Source: Punctularia strigosozonata HHB-11173 SS5 (lineage: Eukaryota; Basidiomycota; Agaricomycetes; Corticiales; Punctulariaceae). Taken from it: DNA of 64,000 nucleotides. The notes under the pieces were generated by a model. That model saw only the letters and a list, made by a program, of their open reading frames with translations, was not told the DNA's origin and searched no databases. A program made the position numbers and the translations under genes. Below, one piece after another: positions 23,301 to 34,227 of the stretch (the stretch's first letter is position 1; each line of letters begins with the position of its first letter). The stretch is from assembly GCF_000264995.1 (NCBI RefSeq), contig NW_006767451.1, forward strand, positions 242,502-306,501, read 5' to 3'.

Positions 23301-24627
23301 CCGCGCGGCACTCGCCCGTCGCAAGCTCGACCGTGTTCACCGCCGCGCGGATGCTGCCCGCGGTCGCGCCCGCCTCGCCACCGTCGGCCGGCGTGCGTTC
23401 CTCGCCGCTCATCGCGCCCATGATCAGTCTCGCGAAGGACACCGGTGCCACGGTGCTCTCGCCGATCCCTCAATCTCCGAGCTCGGCCGTCGACGCGAAC
23501 GCGACGCCATCAGCGGCCGCGTCCCCACCGCGGGATGCGGACTACTTTGCGCCGAGGGCCCGCACGTCGGCGGGGAACGCGACGCCGGATGAGGCTGGCG
23601 CGGCTGGTCAGACGCCGAGTACGCCGAGCGCGGGCAAGTTGATGGGCCGTATCCGCGGATTCAGGTGGCCGAATAGCAGTCGACCGCCGAGCGAGTCGGG
23701 TCCACCCGGGATGCTGCTCCCTTCCGAAGCGCCCAACAACTCCGAACAGGTCAGCCGTTGCCCCCCTTCTCTCGTTTCTCAACAGCTGAACTCTCTTTGT
23801 AGCACGCAAGCGCGGAGGTGGCGCAGACACCTGTGCAGGCGCTGATGGCGGGCGCGCTGAGCCCGCCGTCAAGCGCTGACGGGCCGCCGCTTTCGCTCCC
23901 GCCGTCGACGATCGTGATGATCTCGGAGGAGGCACCGCCCGGCTGGCGGACGACGTACCGGGGCACGGTATCAAGCGTTGGGCTGGACGTGCCCGCGCTG
24001 GAGGCCGCTGCGCCGATGTGGCTGGCCGAATACCTGCTGCTGAACAAGGTGCCGCCGATCCCGGTCCTCAAGGTCGGATTTGTGCTGCTCCCGTACCAAA
24101 GCAGGGAGCCGGCAGAGCGCCTTCCGGAGTTGCTGAACGCGTGCGTTGTTGGTCTCCTTCTGATCGCGCGTTGAGATGACTCAAAAACGTTTCTCGCAGC
24201 GCGCAGTCTAAGCTTACTGCCAGTCGGTTCTTGCGAGTGCGCAAGCTGACGTACCACGTAAGATGCTGCATTGCGCTCGGTCCTTTGCCTGCTCTGACAA
24301 CGGCGCGCTCAGGTTCAAGATAAATTGGACAAGCTGACGGGCGGCAGCGCAGCCGTCTCGCGGGCCAACACGCCCCGCTCGTCTTTCGACGCCTCGAAGC
24401 GCAGCCCATCCTCCACATCTTTGGCGGGCCTGACCGTCTCCCGCCAGCAGGCGGAAGAAAACTTCGAAATTCTGTGCAACGATATCGTGCTGCCCCTGGA
24501 CATGACGCTCGCCGCGGTGCGACAATTTGTGTGGAAGTCGAGCGCGGAGCTCGTGATGCATTATAGGCGCAGGGTGCCGCCTCTGCCGGCAGGCGCGATG
24601 TTCACTCCGGGGAGCTCTCCTCGGTGA
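20319..24627 (+). CDS. WDR48/UAF1-like WD40 protein (S. pombe Bun107-like)
   Basis: Ten exons fit: 20319-20906, 20962-21040, 21100-21214, 21284-21593, 21657-21678 (22 nt), 21734-22999, 23073-23749, 23803-24140, 24200-24257, 24313-24627. The N-terminus [20 protein letters not shown] and repeats such as [29 protein letters not shown] and [19 protein letters not shown] make a WD40 propeller. [14 protein letters not shown] follows, and then a DUF3337 C-terminal domain ([39 protein letters not shown]). Orthologues bind and activate USP1/USP12/USP46-type deubiquitinases. Low-complexity inserts lie around 22.1-22.6 kb and 23.2-23.7 kb. It looks intact and ends 92 bp from the convergent F-box gene. 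Confidence 0.9.
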
Positions 24628-24719
24628 CAAGACTCTACTGTATAGATCTATTATTGTATGTATTTCGCAAGCTTTGTTGAACCGTGTTTGTTCTGGTCCG
24701 CCGGGCCAAGATAGTTCTC

Positions 24720-25562
24720 TCACGCCGCCCCATCGACCTGACCCGGGAGCTGCGACGGTCGGGTCGAGTTCCTTGTGAGGAACCCGTTGTCGTCCATCTC
24801 CTCGTACGTCCACGACCAAAAGTCGTCTGCCTCGTGGCGGTCGTACCAACCCGCCGACAACCATCCGTGTATCTGCCCCCGACACGGTCCCTCCAGCACC
24901 ATGAAGAACTCGCCAGTGCGCGCGCGATGCGGCTTGCCCGCCGGCACGATGAAGTACGGGGACAGCCGGAGGCAGCGGAGCGGCAGGCGCGTCCACACCT
25001 CGTTGTTTGCGCCCGCGGGCCAACCCGGCCAGTGCCGGTGCGCGAGGATGAAGCGCAGCGTCTGCGCGTTCTGCGCGGTGTCGAGGTCGCCGCCGTTCGG
25101 CGCGAGTGCGAATATTTCGTCCCGGAGGTTGACCTTGATGAAGAGCGCGCATTCCTTGGTATCCTGCTCCGCGCAGAAGCACGCGCCGTGTTCCGTAATG
25201 GCACGGTTGCACGAACAGAAGCCGTGTGCGAAGAAGCGGACGGCGTGCGGCCAGTGAGTGCCAGGCGGAGGGCGACGGCTGGGCCACTCGGTGAGAAGGG
25301 TACGATAGTCGTCCGGGATGGAGCAGCCGGCCTTGCGCTCGACACTATCGACATAGGCAAGACGAGAGGCAAGAGCGATCGGGTACGAACCGCTGTTCAA
25401 CTCGTGGAAGCAGAGGCGGAGGAGGCGTAGTCGCTGCGGGGAGGCGGCGTTGGGGACTGCGTCGCGCCATCTTTGGTTGACATGGTAGGCCGATAGAAGA
25501 TCGGGTAAGGGTAGGTAGTGGAGGATGTCTATCACCAATTCGGTGGGGAGGAGCGTCTCCAT
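24720..25562 (-). CDS. F-box protein
   Basis: Single-exon ORF of 280 residues. An F-box lies at residues 4-40 (LLPTELVIDILHYLPLPDLL, then VNQRWRDAV). F-boxes bind Skp1 and bring substrates to SCF ubiquitin ligases. The rest is a folded, Trp- and Cys-containing domain (FFAHGFCSCNRAI, CLRLSPYFIVPAGKPH, GEFFMVLEG) shared with many basidiomycete F-box proteins; its substrate is unknown. Start at ATG 25562, the only Met just upstream of the F-box. Convergent with the WDR48-like gene. Confidence 0.82.
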   Translation of the reverse strand: METLLPTELVIDILHYLPLPDLLSAYHVNQRWRDAVPNAASPQRLRLLRLCFHELNSGSYPIALASRLAYVDSVERKAGCSIPDDYRTLLTEWPSRRPPPGTHWPHAVRFFAHGFCSCNRAITEHGACFCAEQDTKECALFIKVNLRDEIFALAPNGGDLDTAQNAQTLRFILAHRHWPGWPAGANNEVWTRLPLRCLRLSPYFIVPAGKPHRARTGEFFMVLEGPCRGQIHGWLSAGWYDRHEADDFWSWTYEEMDDNGFLTRNSTRPSQLPGQVDGAA

Positions 25563-25635
25563 GGCATGTGCACGCGTTCTACAAGGGCCTGCGCGACGGG
25601 TGTGCGGTGGTGGCGGGGAGTACTAAGAAAGCACG

Positions 25636-26017
25636 TCTAGGGCGGACTGCGGTCCTGCAGTCTCTAGCGGTTAGCGCGCTGGGAGAGTCACCGGAATGTG
25701 TGGGTGAAGCTTGGCTTGGGTGTAGGCCGGGAGCGAGCGCAACGGCTCGCCCCCGGCCTACTCGGCCGACTCTCCGGAGCGTACTAAACGTTCGCGACCT
25801 ACTTCAACTAGTTACTAGTTCTTTAGTCGGGACTTGTATGGTAAATTCCTAGTAATATAACGTTTACGACCAGGGTGCGGTGGGTGGGACAAATAAAGAC
25901 GCAGGGGGAGGACCCCCTCGTAGCCTTCGGGAGCGGAAGCAAGGGGCCAGCGAGGCGACCTCCGCCGCCCAAGAACCGGCACCGCCGCACGTGACCTCCG
26001 CTCCGGTGCGCCCTCCC
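25636..26017. mobile_element. Solo repeat unit of a tyrosine-recombinase element (fossil)
   Basis: The stretch repeats, with many differences, the order unit 1, spacer, unit 2 seen at 11607-12003. Shared blocks are GGCTTGGGTGTAGGCCGGG, the inverted GAGCGAGC/GGCCTAC part near 25720-25770, and GAGGCGACCTCCGCCGCCC near 25945. No coding part is present. It is older than the whole copy, judging by divergence. It comparable to a solo LTR, probably left by recombination between repeats. Its right end was then hit by the KDZ transposon. Confidence 0.75.
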
Positions 26018-26052
26018 AGGACCCCGGAATAGGTAGGGGGAGGTCGGTGAAC
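26018..26052 (+). repeat. KDZ terminal inverted repeat, left
   Basis: Begins AGGACCCCGGAATAGG. All 35 bp match the complement of 32908-32942. Preceded by the duplication GCCCTCCC. Confidence 0.95.
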
Positions 26053-26762
26053 CCTCCCGGGAAAAATGGGCACCCGGGGAGCGAAAGGTCGGTGAAATGC
26101 TGGCTGTGGGTTCCGGGTATTGTTTAGGTGGCTCACCACTGGGTGGTGAAGAGATTCCGGGTAGATGGCCACGTAGGGGAGGCTAATCGGTGAAGCCTCC
26201 CGGGTAGCACTGCCGCCAGCCATGTGCTGCGGCCATCGCGTCGCGCTCACCGCTGTGGCATGCTCGTCAACGATCCAATCTTCAGGCACCTCACATCGTT
26301 CATCTTCCTGCTCAGTTCTTCCTCTATCTTATTCCTCAGGGTCATGTTCAAATCTCGCCGAAAGGAACTGTTCTTTCGCTCAAGAGGCAAACTTACGACC
26401 AGGTTTTTGTACCTATACTGGCTGAGAAGACGCTACTCCTCGCTGCGATCAAGAAGTTGGGCGCTAGGAGGTCCTCAAAAGAGGCCGACGACGACGAGGA
26501 GGACATCTAGTCTATTTTTTGCTGTATTTTATGTATTTGGACTCCGGTGAATGAGAACGTCGGAACGACTGGGAGAGTGTCCGGCGGATGTGTCCGGCGG
26601 ACGTTCGCCGGACTGGGTGGCACACTTGTCTGCAGATGATCACATGGATCTGCAGAACTAAGACAATCACGGGGTTCGTTCATCCGCGATTCAGATGAGC
26701 TTGTGTAGTATTACCTGCAATCCCCGACTGCTTGTACGGCAGACCGACGTTATAGCTAGAAT
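26053..26762. other. KDZ left subterminal non-coding region
   Basis: No gene. Repeated short words (TCGGTGAA, CCGGGTA) occur to about 26200 and may be transposase binding sites. The 23-nt repeat built on TCCGGCGGA lies at 26579-26601, followed by its inverted form TTCGCCGGAC. Confidence 0.55.
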
Positions 26763-29111
26763 ATGCTTCTACACGACATTCTCAAGATCTTGTCAAAGAG
26801 CACTGAATACACCGACAAGCCACTGTCGAAGCTTCTTACTCCTGAACAGGCGACAGCATTTTGTGACCTCATTCGCTGGCTGAAGCCCCGTATTGCCCTT
26901 GTTCAATCGTCGTATGTCAAGGAGCCCCCGCAAGCATTGCCTCGCGATGTCCATGATTTCTTGGTGGATGCCCTTGAGATAGACTACGAAGTGCTGAAGG
27001 TGGTGTGGATTCAGCTGCGCGAGATTGCTTGGCAATCCGGAGACACGGATGGGATTGAAAGGAAAGCTAAGGCACACATTATGAAGTTTCTGGATCATAA
27101 ATCGGGTCTTCGTGTTGGTGCGTACAACTCAGGAGAGACTATATGTGAATTTACTCTGAAACTGTCTAAGGGTTTTATAACCTCGTACCTCCTCAGCGCA
27201 CATGCAGCACCTGTATGCAGCGTGATCCTCACAAACATGGTGCAAGGCGTCCACAGGAGCTTGTTGAACCAAAGAGCTACGAGGCCGTTGTATACACGAA
27301 AGATATGGGCCCGCTTCCCGCTTGGTCGTACTCGTTGTACTGTCGTCGTACGTACGGTATACAATCTGTCAAGCTTCCTTACGACTCAAGCATCACTCAG
27401 GGTGTCACACCCGATATTACCACGACTACTACGTTCACGACAAGGCAACCGTCCGCACATACTACTCAGAACTCCCTGAGCTGTATCATACGGCCCAGCA
27501 TATATACTTCATGGCTGACCTCTGCGATTACTTCGCTAATCAGATGATGCTTGGCTGGTGCGTAATCGTTGCCAACCATTCTATGATGCCGTAGTTATAG
27601 CCGTAAACACCATAGGTTGTCCGGAACAAACTGCGCACGTATATATAATGAGTCTGGAGGCGATGCCAAGGTTCAGAAGAGGCTTCCCACATCGTCACAA
27701 GATTGGTCTTTATCTTTCCGTCTGGATGCGGAACGTGTTTGGGAGGCTGTCCTACTTGCAGCTGTGCGCGAGGATCATTTCCGGCGTGGTACCATTCTTG
27801 AGTTGGTCCATAACGCCCCTAGTCATGCAGACCGATTGCGACCGGCGCTCCGTGCCTGGAACCTCTTGATGGCCGGGATAGGATACGATGAATGGAACCA
27901 TGCATGCAACCTATGCTGCTGGTGCTATACAGATGAAGACGGTACTCAGCGTCAGTTTCATCCCTTCAAATCATCTCATGACAGCAACTGAAGGACAAAC
28001 ATACATCCAGGCATGGTGCGATCAATTGTAACAGACGGTATTGCCATCGGCCACCCATGTTGTGCTGTCTTCAACTGTAAGGAGCCCTTGCTGCTGAAGA
28101 AGGGTGCTCGGTTCTGTCAGATGCATGCCGCACTGGGATTTGATCGGCATTGTGTAGTCATGGGATGTCGCTCAGATTCTCCAGAGGGGCATAAAACATG
28201 CAATAATCCAGAACATCGAGCTATAGAGGAATACAAGAATACCGAGGGAAAGGCAATGTTTCAGCTCAAGAACCGGCTCGACCGTCTCAAAGTATCACAG
28301 CAAGCCGATACGTTCACTCACGTGGACTCTCAGGAGTTCTGGACTCCGAGTGGGACAGAAGGTGCTGGCGCTGGAGACGAAGATGTGGTTGAAGCTGCCA
28401 ATGGACGGTTTTCTATCACAAGATTCGATCCCACTGCTGATACAGAGGATTCTCAAACACCTAGCTGTGATGGGAAGCCAGAAACAGGGAACCGCACTCT
28501 CCGTGCACATTTTGGTCGTCGCCGTACCCATAATGAGGAAACCTGTGTTGCCTCGTGTGGAGTACTTATAGCTCGTGCAACTTTCTATCCATCAGAAGGC
28601 CCTAATACAGTCCGGGTACGAGACTTATCTAACACTATTTTTTATACTAACATGGAGTCAGGACTTCTGGATGCAAGCTTTCCCTACGAAAGCATCCCTT
28701 CCTCGAGTTCTCTGGCACGACAACAACTGCAAGTTGGTTGCGATGCTTCGCAATGACTCTGAGGAGCTCCAGTCATACTTTGAAGATGTTCTCCTTCCTG
28801 TGGACGTGTTCCATTTCAAGTGCAAACACAAAGAGAGCGATGTGTTCTGCGGAACTCACTGTAACCCATACTCATTCCCCGAACTTCGTACGCCAGAAGG
28901 CACATGGCGCTTCAATTCATTGGCGGCAGAGCAATCCAACGCATGGCTCGGTGGCTTTCAAGCTATGGTAAGGGAGATGGAGATGGAAAGATACAACTTC
29001 TTCCTCGATGAAATGATACAGCGTCGCAACAGATATACAATTGCAGAGCTTGAAAGGAAGGGTGTTCATCCTCGTAGTCTTCCTCGAGAAGTATTATTGT
29101 CAGGCGAGTAG
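26763..29111 (+). CDS. KDZ transposase with CxC5/CxC6 cysteine clusters
   Basis: Multi-exon gene. Exon 1 starts at 26763 (LLHDILKILSKSTEYTDKPL). The CxC5-like cluster follows (RTCSTCMQRDPHKHG, AWSYSLYCR, then CHTRYYHDYYVHDK after a short intron). An exon with SGTNCARIYNESGGDAK and CNLCCWCYTDEDG covers 27660-27960. The CxC6-like cluster is at 28013-28300 (IGHPCCAVFNCKEPLL, FCQMHAALGFDRHCVV, CNNPEHRAIEEY). The KDZ end is at 28350-29111 (CGVLIARATFYPSEGP, VLWHDNNCKL, VDVFHFKCKHKESDVFC, FNSLAAEQSNAWLGGFQ). KDZ transposases cut and paste these transposons. Exon borders around 27.1-27.2 kb are uncertain. No disabling change was seen in the parts read. Confidence 0.85.
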
Positions 29112-31584
29112 TGTATACATGGAACAGTAACTAGTATTATTGGGTGATGATTTACTGTGGCCAAACAATTTGCGACGGATCTGGCCATACATGTTAGCCC
29201 TGTGTGTCAGCATAGCAAAGTGCAAAAGCTTACCCCACATAGCGGTTGACGCAGTCTGATCAGGTAGTGTTGCAAAGACACGACTGCCACCTGTGAGCAA
29301 TCGTAGTTCTTGTCCAGACCAGTCAGCAGGGCCGTAGTTATGCCCTGGTGTGCCGGGCGTGTCCTCAACATCTGTCTCTCCTTCTGCATCGCGGTCTGTG
29401 AGCATCGATGACTGGGACCCGAAGGGAGAAGTCGTCTGATGTTGAAGTTCAAGCTGCTCTGGGTGCGGGAGCGCAGTTGCAATCTTCTGTGTCGGATCTG
29501 GCCGATGCATGTTAGCCTTGTGTGTCAATATCACAAGGTACAAAGCTTACCCCGCGTAGCCATCGACACAATCTGATTGGGTGGTATTGCAAAGCCGCAG
29601 CTGCCCTCTGTGAGCGGTTCTAGCTCAGGTTTGATCTCCTGTGCATTGTGACGTTAGAAGTTCGAGAACAAATAAATAAATACATACAATCGGCGATGAA
29701 TTCTGTCGAGAACAACGAGTAGCGGAAGACAAGCTCCCAGTCTTCTTCCACTTCTTGAAATCCTTGACGAAAGCACCCCATAGACCACTCTCCTGATGTT
29801 TGTATCCAATGAAACGCGCTTTTAGTTCTTCAGGGGCATTCAACCAGTATTTCACGTAGTTGTCGCTCCAAGTCGAGCTTGCCCATTTGTTAGCGGCATC
29901 GGGAAAGTGGTGTTCAAACACGATGGAACGTGCTTGCGAGGACGCCATGACCGACTCAAAGCCTCTGTGAAGTTCGTAAACATAATAGTCACCAGGGAAC
30001 CTACGCTTTTTGGTGGACTTCGATGGTGCCACCACCACCTCCTCGTCACTCGAAATCTCAATAACCTCCGCAGGCAAAGGACGAGGCAGCTGAGACGAAG
30101 TCCTTGGACGAAGGTACACCCTGGATGCCTGTGTACCTGACAGCCGATGTGTTGGTGACGGTGGCAAAGACGCGGGGTGAAGTGGCGGAGACGATCGTCT
30201 GGGCGCTGGTGACGAAGAGCTGCGGGCACTGAAGGGATCTGGTGAACGTGACTGCGAGCGCAGCCCGAGGCTACGCGATGACGACGACCGGGAGGACGAC
30301 GGAGAAGATGGTCCGCCCTTCTTTCTGGTAGATAAAATGCTTGTGGGATTGGGTCGTGCGTACTTTCTCCGGGGAGGTGAAACAATATCTGGACCGGATT
30401 TACGCTTGCGGCGTGGCGACGGCTGCTCCTGCAGCTCATCAGAGAGCCTGGGACAATCCAAGAGCTCCTCGTTGTTGGGACGCAATTTCATCAAGAACGT
30501 TGTCGTGCGATCATGCGTGAACGTCGTTTCGATGTCAACCGTCTGCCAGACTCCCTGCTCTGGGTTATATCGATCTATCCACGACGAGTTATCGAGTTTG
30601 AAACGCTTGATGATATCGTTGAATTGGGCAAGAGTAAATGAGGGGAATGAGCGGGCTTCTTGGATACGGCGCATTGGGGTGCATCCATTCTGTTATCACT
30701 TCATAAGCCTAAGCCATCATAACGGTAACAAAGTCACATACCTCATGCCATATAACCAGCTCGACTTCGTGCTTCCTCCGCGTGTCAATCGCCTGCTGCA
30801 GAGCCTTATGACTGAGTTGTATGTTCTCGGTGGTACCGCGTTCAAATTGCGAGGCTGTGATCCAATGCGGCGATATCCCGTCTGATAGATGCGGGCGACG
30901 TGACCGCCCGTTTGCACGGGAGGATCCTGCAGCTGGAGCTGATGATAGTGCAGCGGAAGGAGGAGGAGGAGGAGAGATGATTTCTTCAGATAATGTCGGA
31001 GGTACCATGGAATGCGCTAGAACGACAGGTTTAAGAACAGCAGGCGGCCCGGCGAGTCGCCCAGTGGATCCTGTGGTATTGTGGTCTGGACACGATTGGC
31101 GAGGCTGTCCGAGCCGTGCCGCATTTGAAGCTGCTGTGACGCAGCAGGATGAACAGAAGTGCGAGATGCATTTCTTCGCACCAGCTTTCCGCGTCTTCCG
31201 CTTTGTCAAGCAGCCATTCGCGCATAACATGGTCCCAGGGTCCGTCTCGGGAGGCAGAACATCTGGGCAGATGGCAAGCTTCAGTCCATCGAGGCTGCGC
31301 CACTGGACGAAGTATTCGACGAATTGTTTTGCATCCTCGTATAAAAACGGCTGTGTAAGTTTCGGCGTCCATGAGCAATGGCGATCTGAACACTACTGGA
31401 AATGTCAGAGCGCGTAATAAAACAAGCATCAAGCATCACATACCGTTTGGACCAGTCTTCCCCGGTCAATAGCTCCCCCTACACCCTTTCCTTTGTGAAC
31501 ACGAAGATTACCCATCGCGCCGCCGCATTTTTCGCACCTAGTATGCAGAGCAATCCTGAGGGAGGCAGCTTCAACCTGAGGCAT
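29100..31584 (-). CDS. KDZ companion gene, cysteine-rich protein of unknown function
   Basis: Convergent with the transposase and touching its end. Exon 1 starts near 31584 (or 31614) with CEKCGGAMGNLRVHKGKG; a short intron about 31450-31400 follows. Next come FVEYFVQWRSLDGLKLAICP and a zinc-cluster-like CANGCLTKRK then CISHFCSSCCVTAASNA. A Ser/Pro-rich low-complexity middle (30.2-30.5 kb) contains VIEISSDEEVVV, like a SUMO-interacting motif. Then YYVYELHRGFESVMASSQ, FEHHFPDAANKWASSTW and further short exons to 29100. Genes of this type accompany KDZ transposases in other basidiomycetes; the role is unknown, with DNA binding or regulation as guesses. A partial tandem duplication lies in the 3' end. 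The exon model is approximate. Confidence 0.6.
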
Positions 31585-31614
31585 GTTCAAGGAGAGGATC
31601 CCGCATCGTTCCAA

Positions 31615-32907
31615 CCATTCTCGAGGCTCATATAGAGCTCACCGATGCTAGTGCTTTGCAGACAGTGCATTGCAGGTCAGGCTTTGCAAGTCAAAGCCAA
31701 TGAAGAAGCCGGAAAACCACAAAAATCGAGCATAATCGTCGACAAGGCCCTCATACAAGACTCAAGTGGGTTGCATTCACGCGTTAAACCAGCAGTAGAT
31801 AGCATAAATGTGAGTATAATTGCGAGCTGGCGATGACGCGGCGACGACATCGCGTTGGCGAAGTGAAAAAGCGTCACGTGAATGCAAAGCAGTACAGTGA
31901 TCCACCGTTCCTCTGGACAGCACCACTCCCTTGGACACGGGCTAATTTCTCCACATCGCCTGACTCTTTCCTCTTGATTATTTATATATATATACATCCA
32001 ATGGATCCTCACCATCTCTTGTAGCCCGATGGACAATATGTAGTGTTTTACTCGAATGAAAAATCGGAAACACCATTGTGGCTGTGCTATTCAATCTTTA
32101 TGTGGGCTTTGAGGTGTTTGTGAGCTACTGTACCACAAATCAGTGTACATATTCAGACTCTACAGTGCTGAAAGCACTATCTGCAACTGAGCTCATGAGG
32201 GTACATGTATTAATGGGCCCAATATCGCTCCAGGTTTCTGCATGCTTCGGCGGAGCAGCAGCTAAGGCAGCCATGTGACTGTCGGTTAACCTCCGAAAGG
32301 TTTCCCGCGCTCACACCGGCAATACGGCAAAGTCACAAACGGTGTGGGAAAACCGCTGTCCAGAGGAACGGTAAAGTGGCTGTGAGGGGGTCACCCGTAT
32401 TATGGCTCTCAGAATTTTTCTAGGATACCTACTACTCCAAAAATATTTGGGTAGATGGGCAGGATGTACAGCTAACTAATGATGCTAATTTAAAGAAGAA
32501 CGAGAGCCCATGGGAGGAGCAATGCGCAGTACAATTTTTCCTGTCCAAGGGAACGGTGGATCACTGTACGGGCTTGGTCCTGAGCTTTCCCGATGACATC
32601 ATAAATGCTGAAGCCCAAGACCAAACCCTTGTGAAACTCGCACGGTCACAAGGGAACAACAACGCGATCACAAGGGCACAATGCAAAAAAGAAAAATCAA
32701 TTTACAAGGTACCGGTGGCCTTGTGGCCGGCGAAACGTCCGGCGGATGTGTCCGGCGGAGGCCTTCCTCGTGGATCCGACTTTCTGCGGTGAATGAAGTT
32801 CCGGGTAAATTTCGCCCCTAGTCAGGTCGGTGAAAAAAATCCGGGGAAACAAGGCTCTAGGAGCAGGTTTGGCGTCCCGGGCAAAATGCCGCGCGAGGCT
32901 TGAGCGC
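31615..32907. other. KDZ right subterminal non-coding region
   Basis: No gene recognised. It holds the MITE (31895-32566), the second copy of the 23-nt repeat (32737-32759) and another TCGGTGAA / CCGGG word pair near 32823. Confidence 0.55.
31895..32566. mobile_element. Tc1/mariner-like MITE inside the KDZ element
   Basis: 672 bp flanked by TA on both sides. The ends are inverted repeats starting CAGTGATCCACCGTTCC, matching for 24 of 26 bp. An 18-bp internal piece of the left end recurs inverted at 32355-32372. There is no coding capacity. A TA duplication with a CAGT-type start is typical of Tc1/mariner derivatives. Confidence 0.75.
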
Positions 32908-32942
32908 GTTCACCGACCTCCCCCTACCTATTCCGGGGTCCT
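32908..32942 (-). repeat. KDZ terminal inverted repeat, right
   Basis: Complement of the left end, 35 of 35 bp. Followed by GCCCTCCC at 32943-32950. Confidence 0.95.
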
Positions 32943-33137
32943 GCCCTCCCATGAGAAACCTACATCTCGCGTAGTGTCCTCCGTCTACTGTATCAGGATC
33001 GGACTCAAAACAGTTGCACGCGGACCATTCCAGTTGATCCACCTCGATATCAATGTGGATCGGGAGAAGGAGCCAGCGGCCACTCTCCCGTGCGTACGCA
33101 GTATATACAATACACGAGACGATACTCAGCACACCTC

Positions 33138-33694
33138 TCATTCTGCAGTACTCTTCTCTTGCCTCGCCGTGGAAGTGCTACTTCCGTTCGAAGCCAGCGT
33201 CTGCATTGTTGCTGCTGCCGCCGTCGCGGAGTCCGGTACCCCGGACGCAGCCTGCGCCAGTGAACCGCAGTCCAGACTCGCGATGTCGATGTCCGGATTG
33301 TGGCTCTTGCACAGGTCGGCGAGCGGGCCGAGCGCGAAGACTTGGATATCGGGGGCGTCGTCCGTGCTCGTCGCGGCGTCCTGCAACGTGTTTGGCGTCA
33401 TTTTGACATGCATCGCGATGGCAGGCGACATGGAAAGCTCACCGCGTCTCGGGGCCAGATGGGGACAGAGAATGCGCCGACGCCGGCGCGGGCAGCTGCT
33501 GCAATAGATATCGGTGAGCGGGAGCGAGCGGAGCTCGAGACGAGGCGGCGCTTACTGGAAGCTAGGACGTTCGCGTACGAGCCGAGATCCTCGAGTCGTA
33601 GCGGCGACGCGCGCGTGCATGAAAGCCATCCTGGGCTTGCTAGTGCAAGGACGACAACGGCCGCGAGGCGGCGTAGCTGTATGACTGTGAGCAT
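33138..33694 (-). CDS. Small secreted protein, unknown
   Basis: Three exons fit: 33694-33556, 33498-33443 and 33380-33138, with good borders (GTAAGC...TTGCAG; GTGAGC...TTGCAG) and matching phases, giving 145 residues. A signal peptide is clear (MLTVIQLRRLAAVVVLALAS, cleavage after a nearby small residue). The mature part has VFALGPLADLCKSHN and a Ser/Ala/Thr-rich C-terminus. No known domain. Two Cys remain in the mature part, enough for one disulphide. Start at 33694 rather than 33748 because only that gives an N-terminal signal peptide. The KDZ transposon lies about 190 bp past its stop. Confidence 0.6.
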
Positions 33695-34227
33695 CTCCGG
33701 GTGGTTTTTCTCTGGGTCGATGTATCTGGGTTGGATGAGAATTCGCAACGATCGGATCGCAAGTTGGATGAGGGTTCGTGCTGGACGATGCTAGTAATGT
33801 ATAGATGAAAGGGGTTAAAATGTGTAAATGGATAAAGAGGCTGGACAAGAAGAGGGAACGCGTGAGCAGATGCAGTGCAAGATCGAGCGAGGACGCGCTC
33901 ACCGATCCAGTCGCCGGGGGGTGAAATGCGCGTTGAAGGTGGGATAAAGCGCTCGCCACTGCTCGGCTGGAGGTATTTATTACCGCGGATCATGTTCAAG
34001 ATGCCCAAAGGTTTGGTTCGGATCTTGGATCTGGGCAGATGGCGCAACCTTGGTAGTCAGATGTCAACTATGACACCTCGGCGTCCCTTGACGTCGCGGA
34101 CTTGCGTGCCATCTCAGAGAACGTGCGGACGTATATGCTTGCAAGCTCGCAGCGCGTGAGTGAGAGGTGAGTTTGGATTGCAGCCTGCCAGCAATACTGC
34201 CGTGCTCTTTGCTACTGTGATCCACGC
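33695..34227. other. Intergenic
   Basis: Promoter of the minus-strand secreted-protein gene and the 3' flank of DUF1857 copy 1. No gene recognised. Confidence 0.5.

Larger units (their letters stand above)
26018..32942 (+). mobile_element. KDZ (Kyakuja-Dileera-Zisupton) DNA transposon, whole
   Basis: A 6925-bp element with perfect 35-bp terminal inverted repeats (26018-26052 and 32908-32942). It is flanked by an 8-bp duplication GCCCTCCC (26010-26017 and 32943-32950). It carries a cysteine-cluster KDZ transposase on the plus strand and a convergent companion gene on the minus strand. Subterminal regions hold repeated GGTCGGTGAA-type and CCGGGTA-type words and a 23-nt direct repeat (26579-26601 and 32737-32759). 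An 8-bp duplication is what Zisupton-type elements make. Both genes look open once introns are removed, so the element may be recent. A MITE has inserted at 31895-32566. Confidence 0.93.

Noticed and set aside
33640-34047. A 135-residue minus-strand ORF upstream of the secreted-protein gene.
   Set aside because: No motif, biased composition, and it overlaps the signal-peptide exon in another frame; probably promoter/leader.
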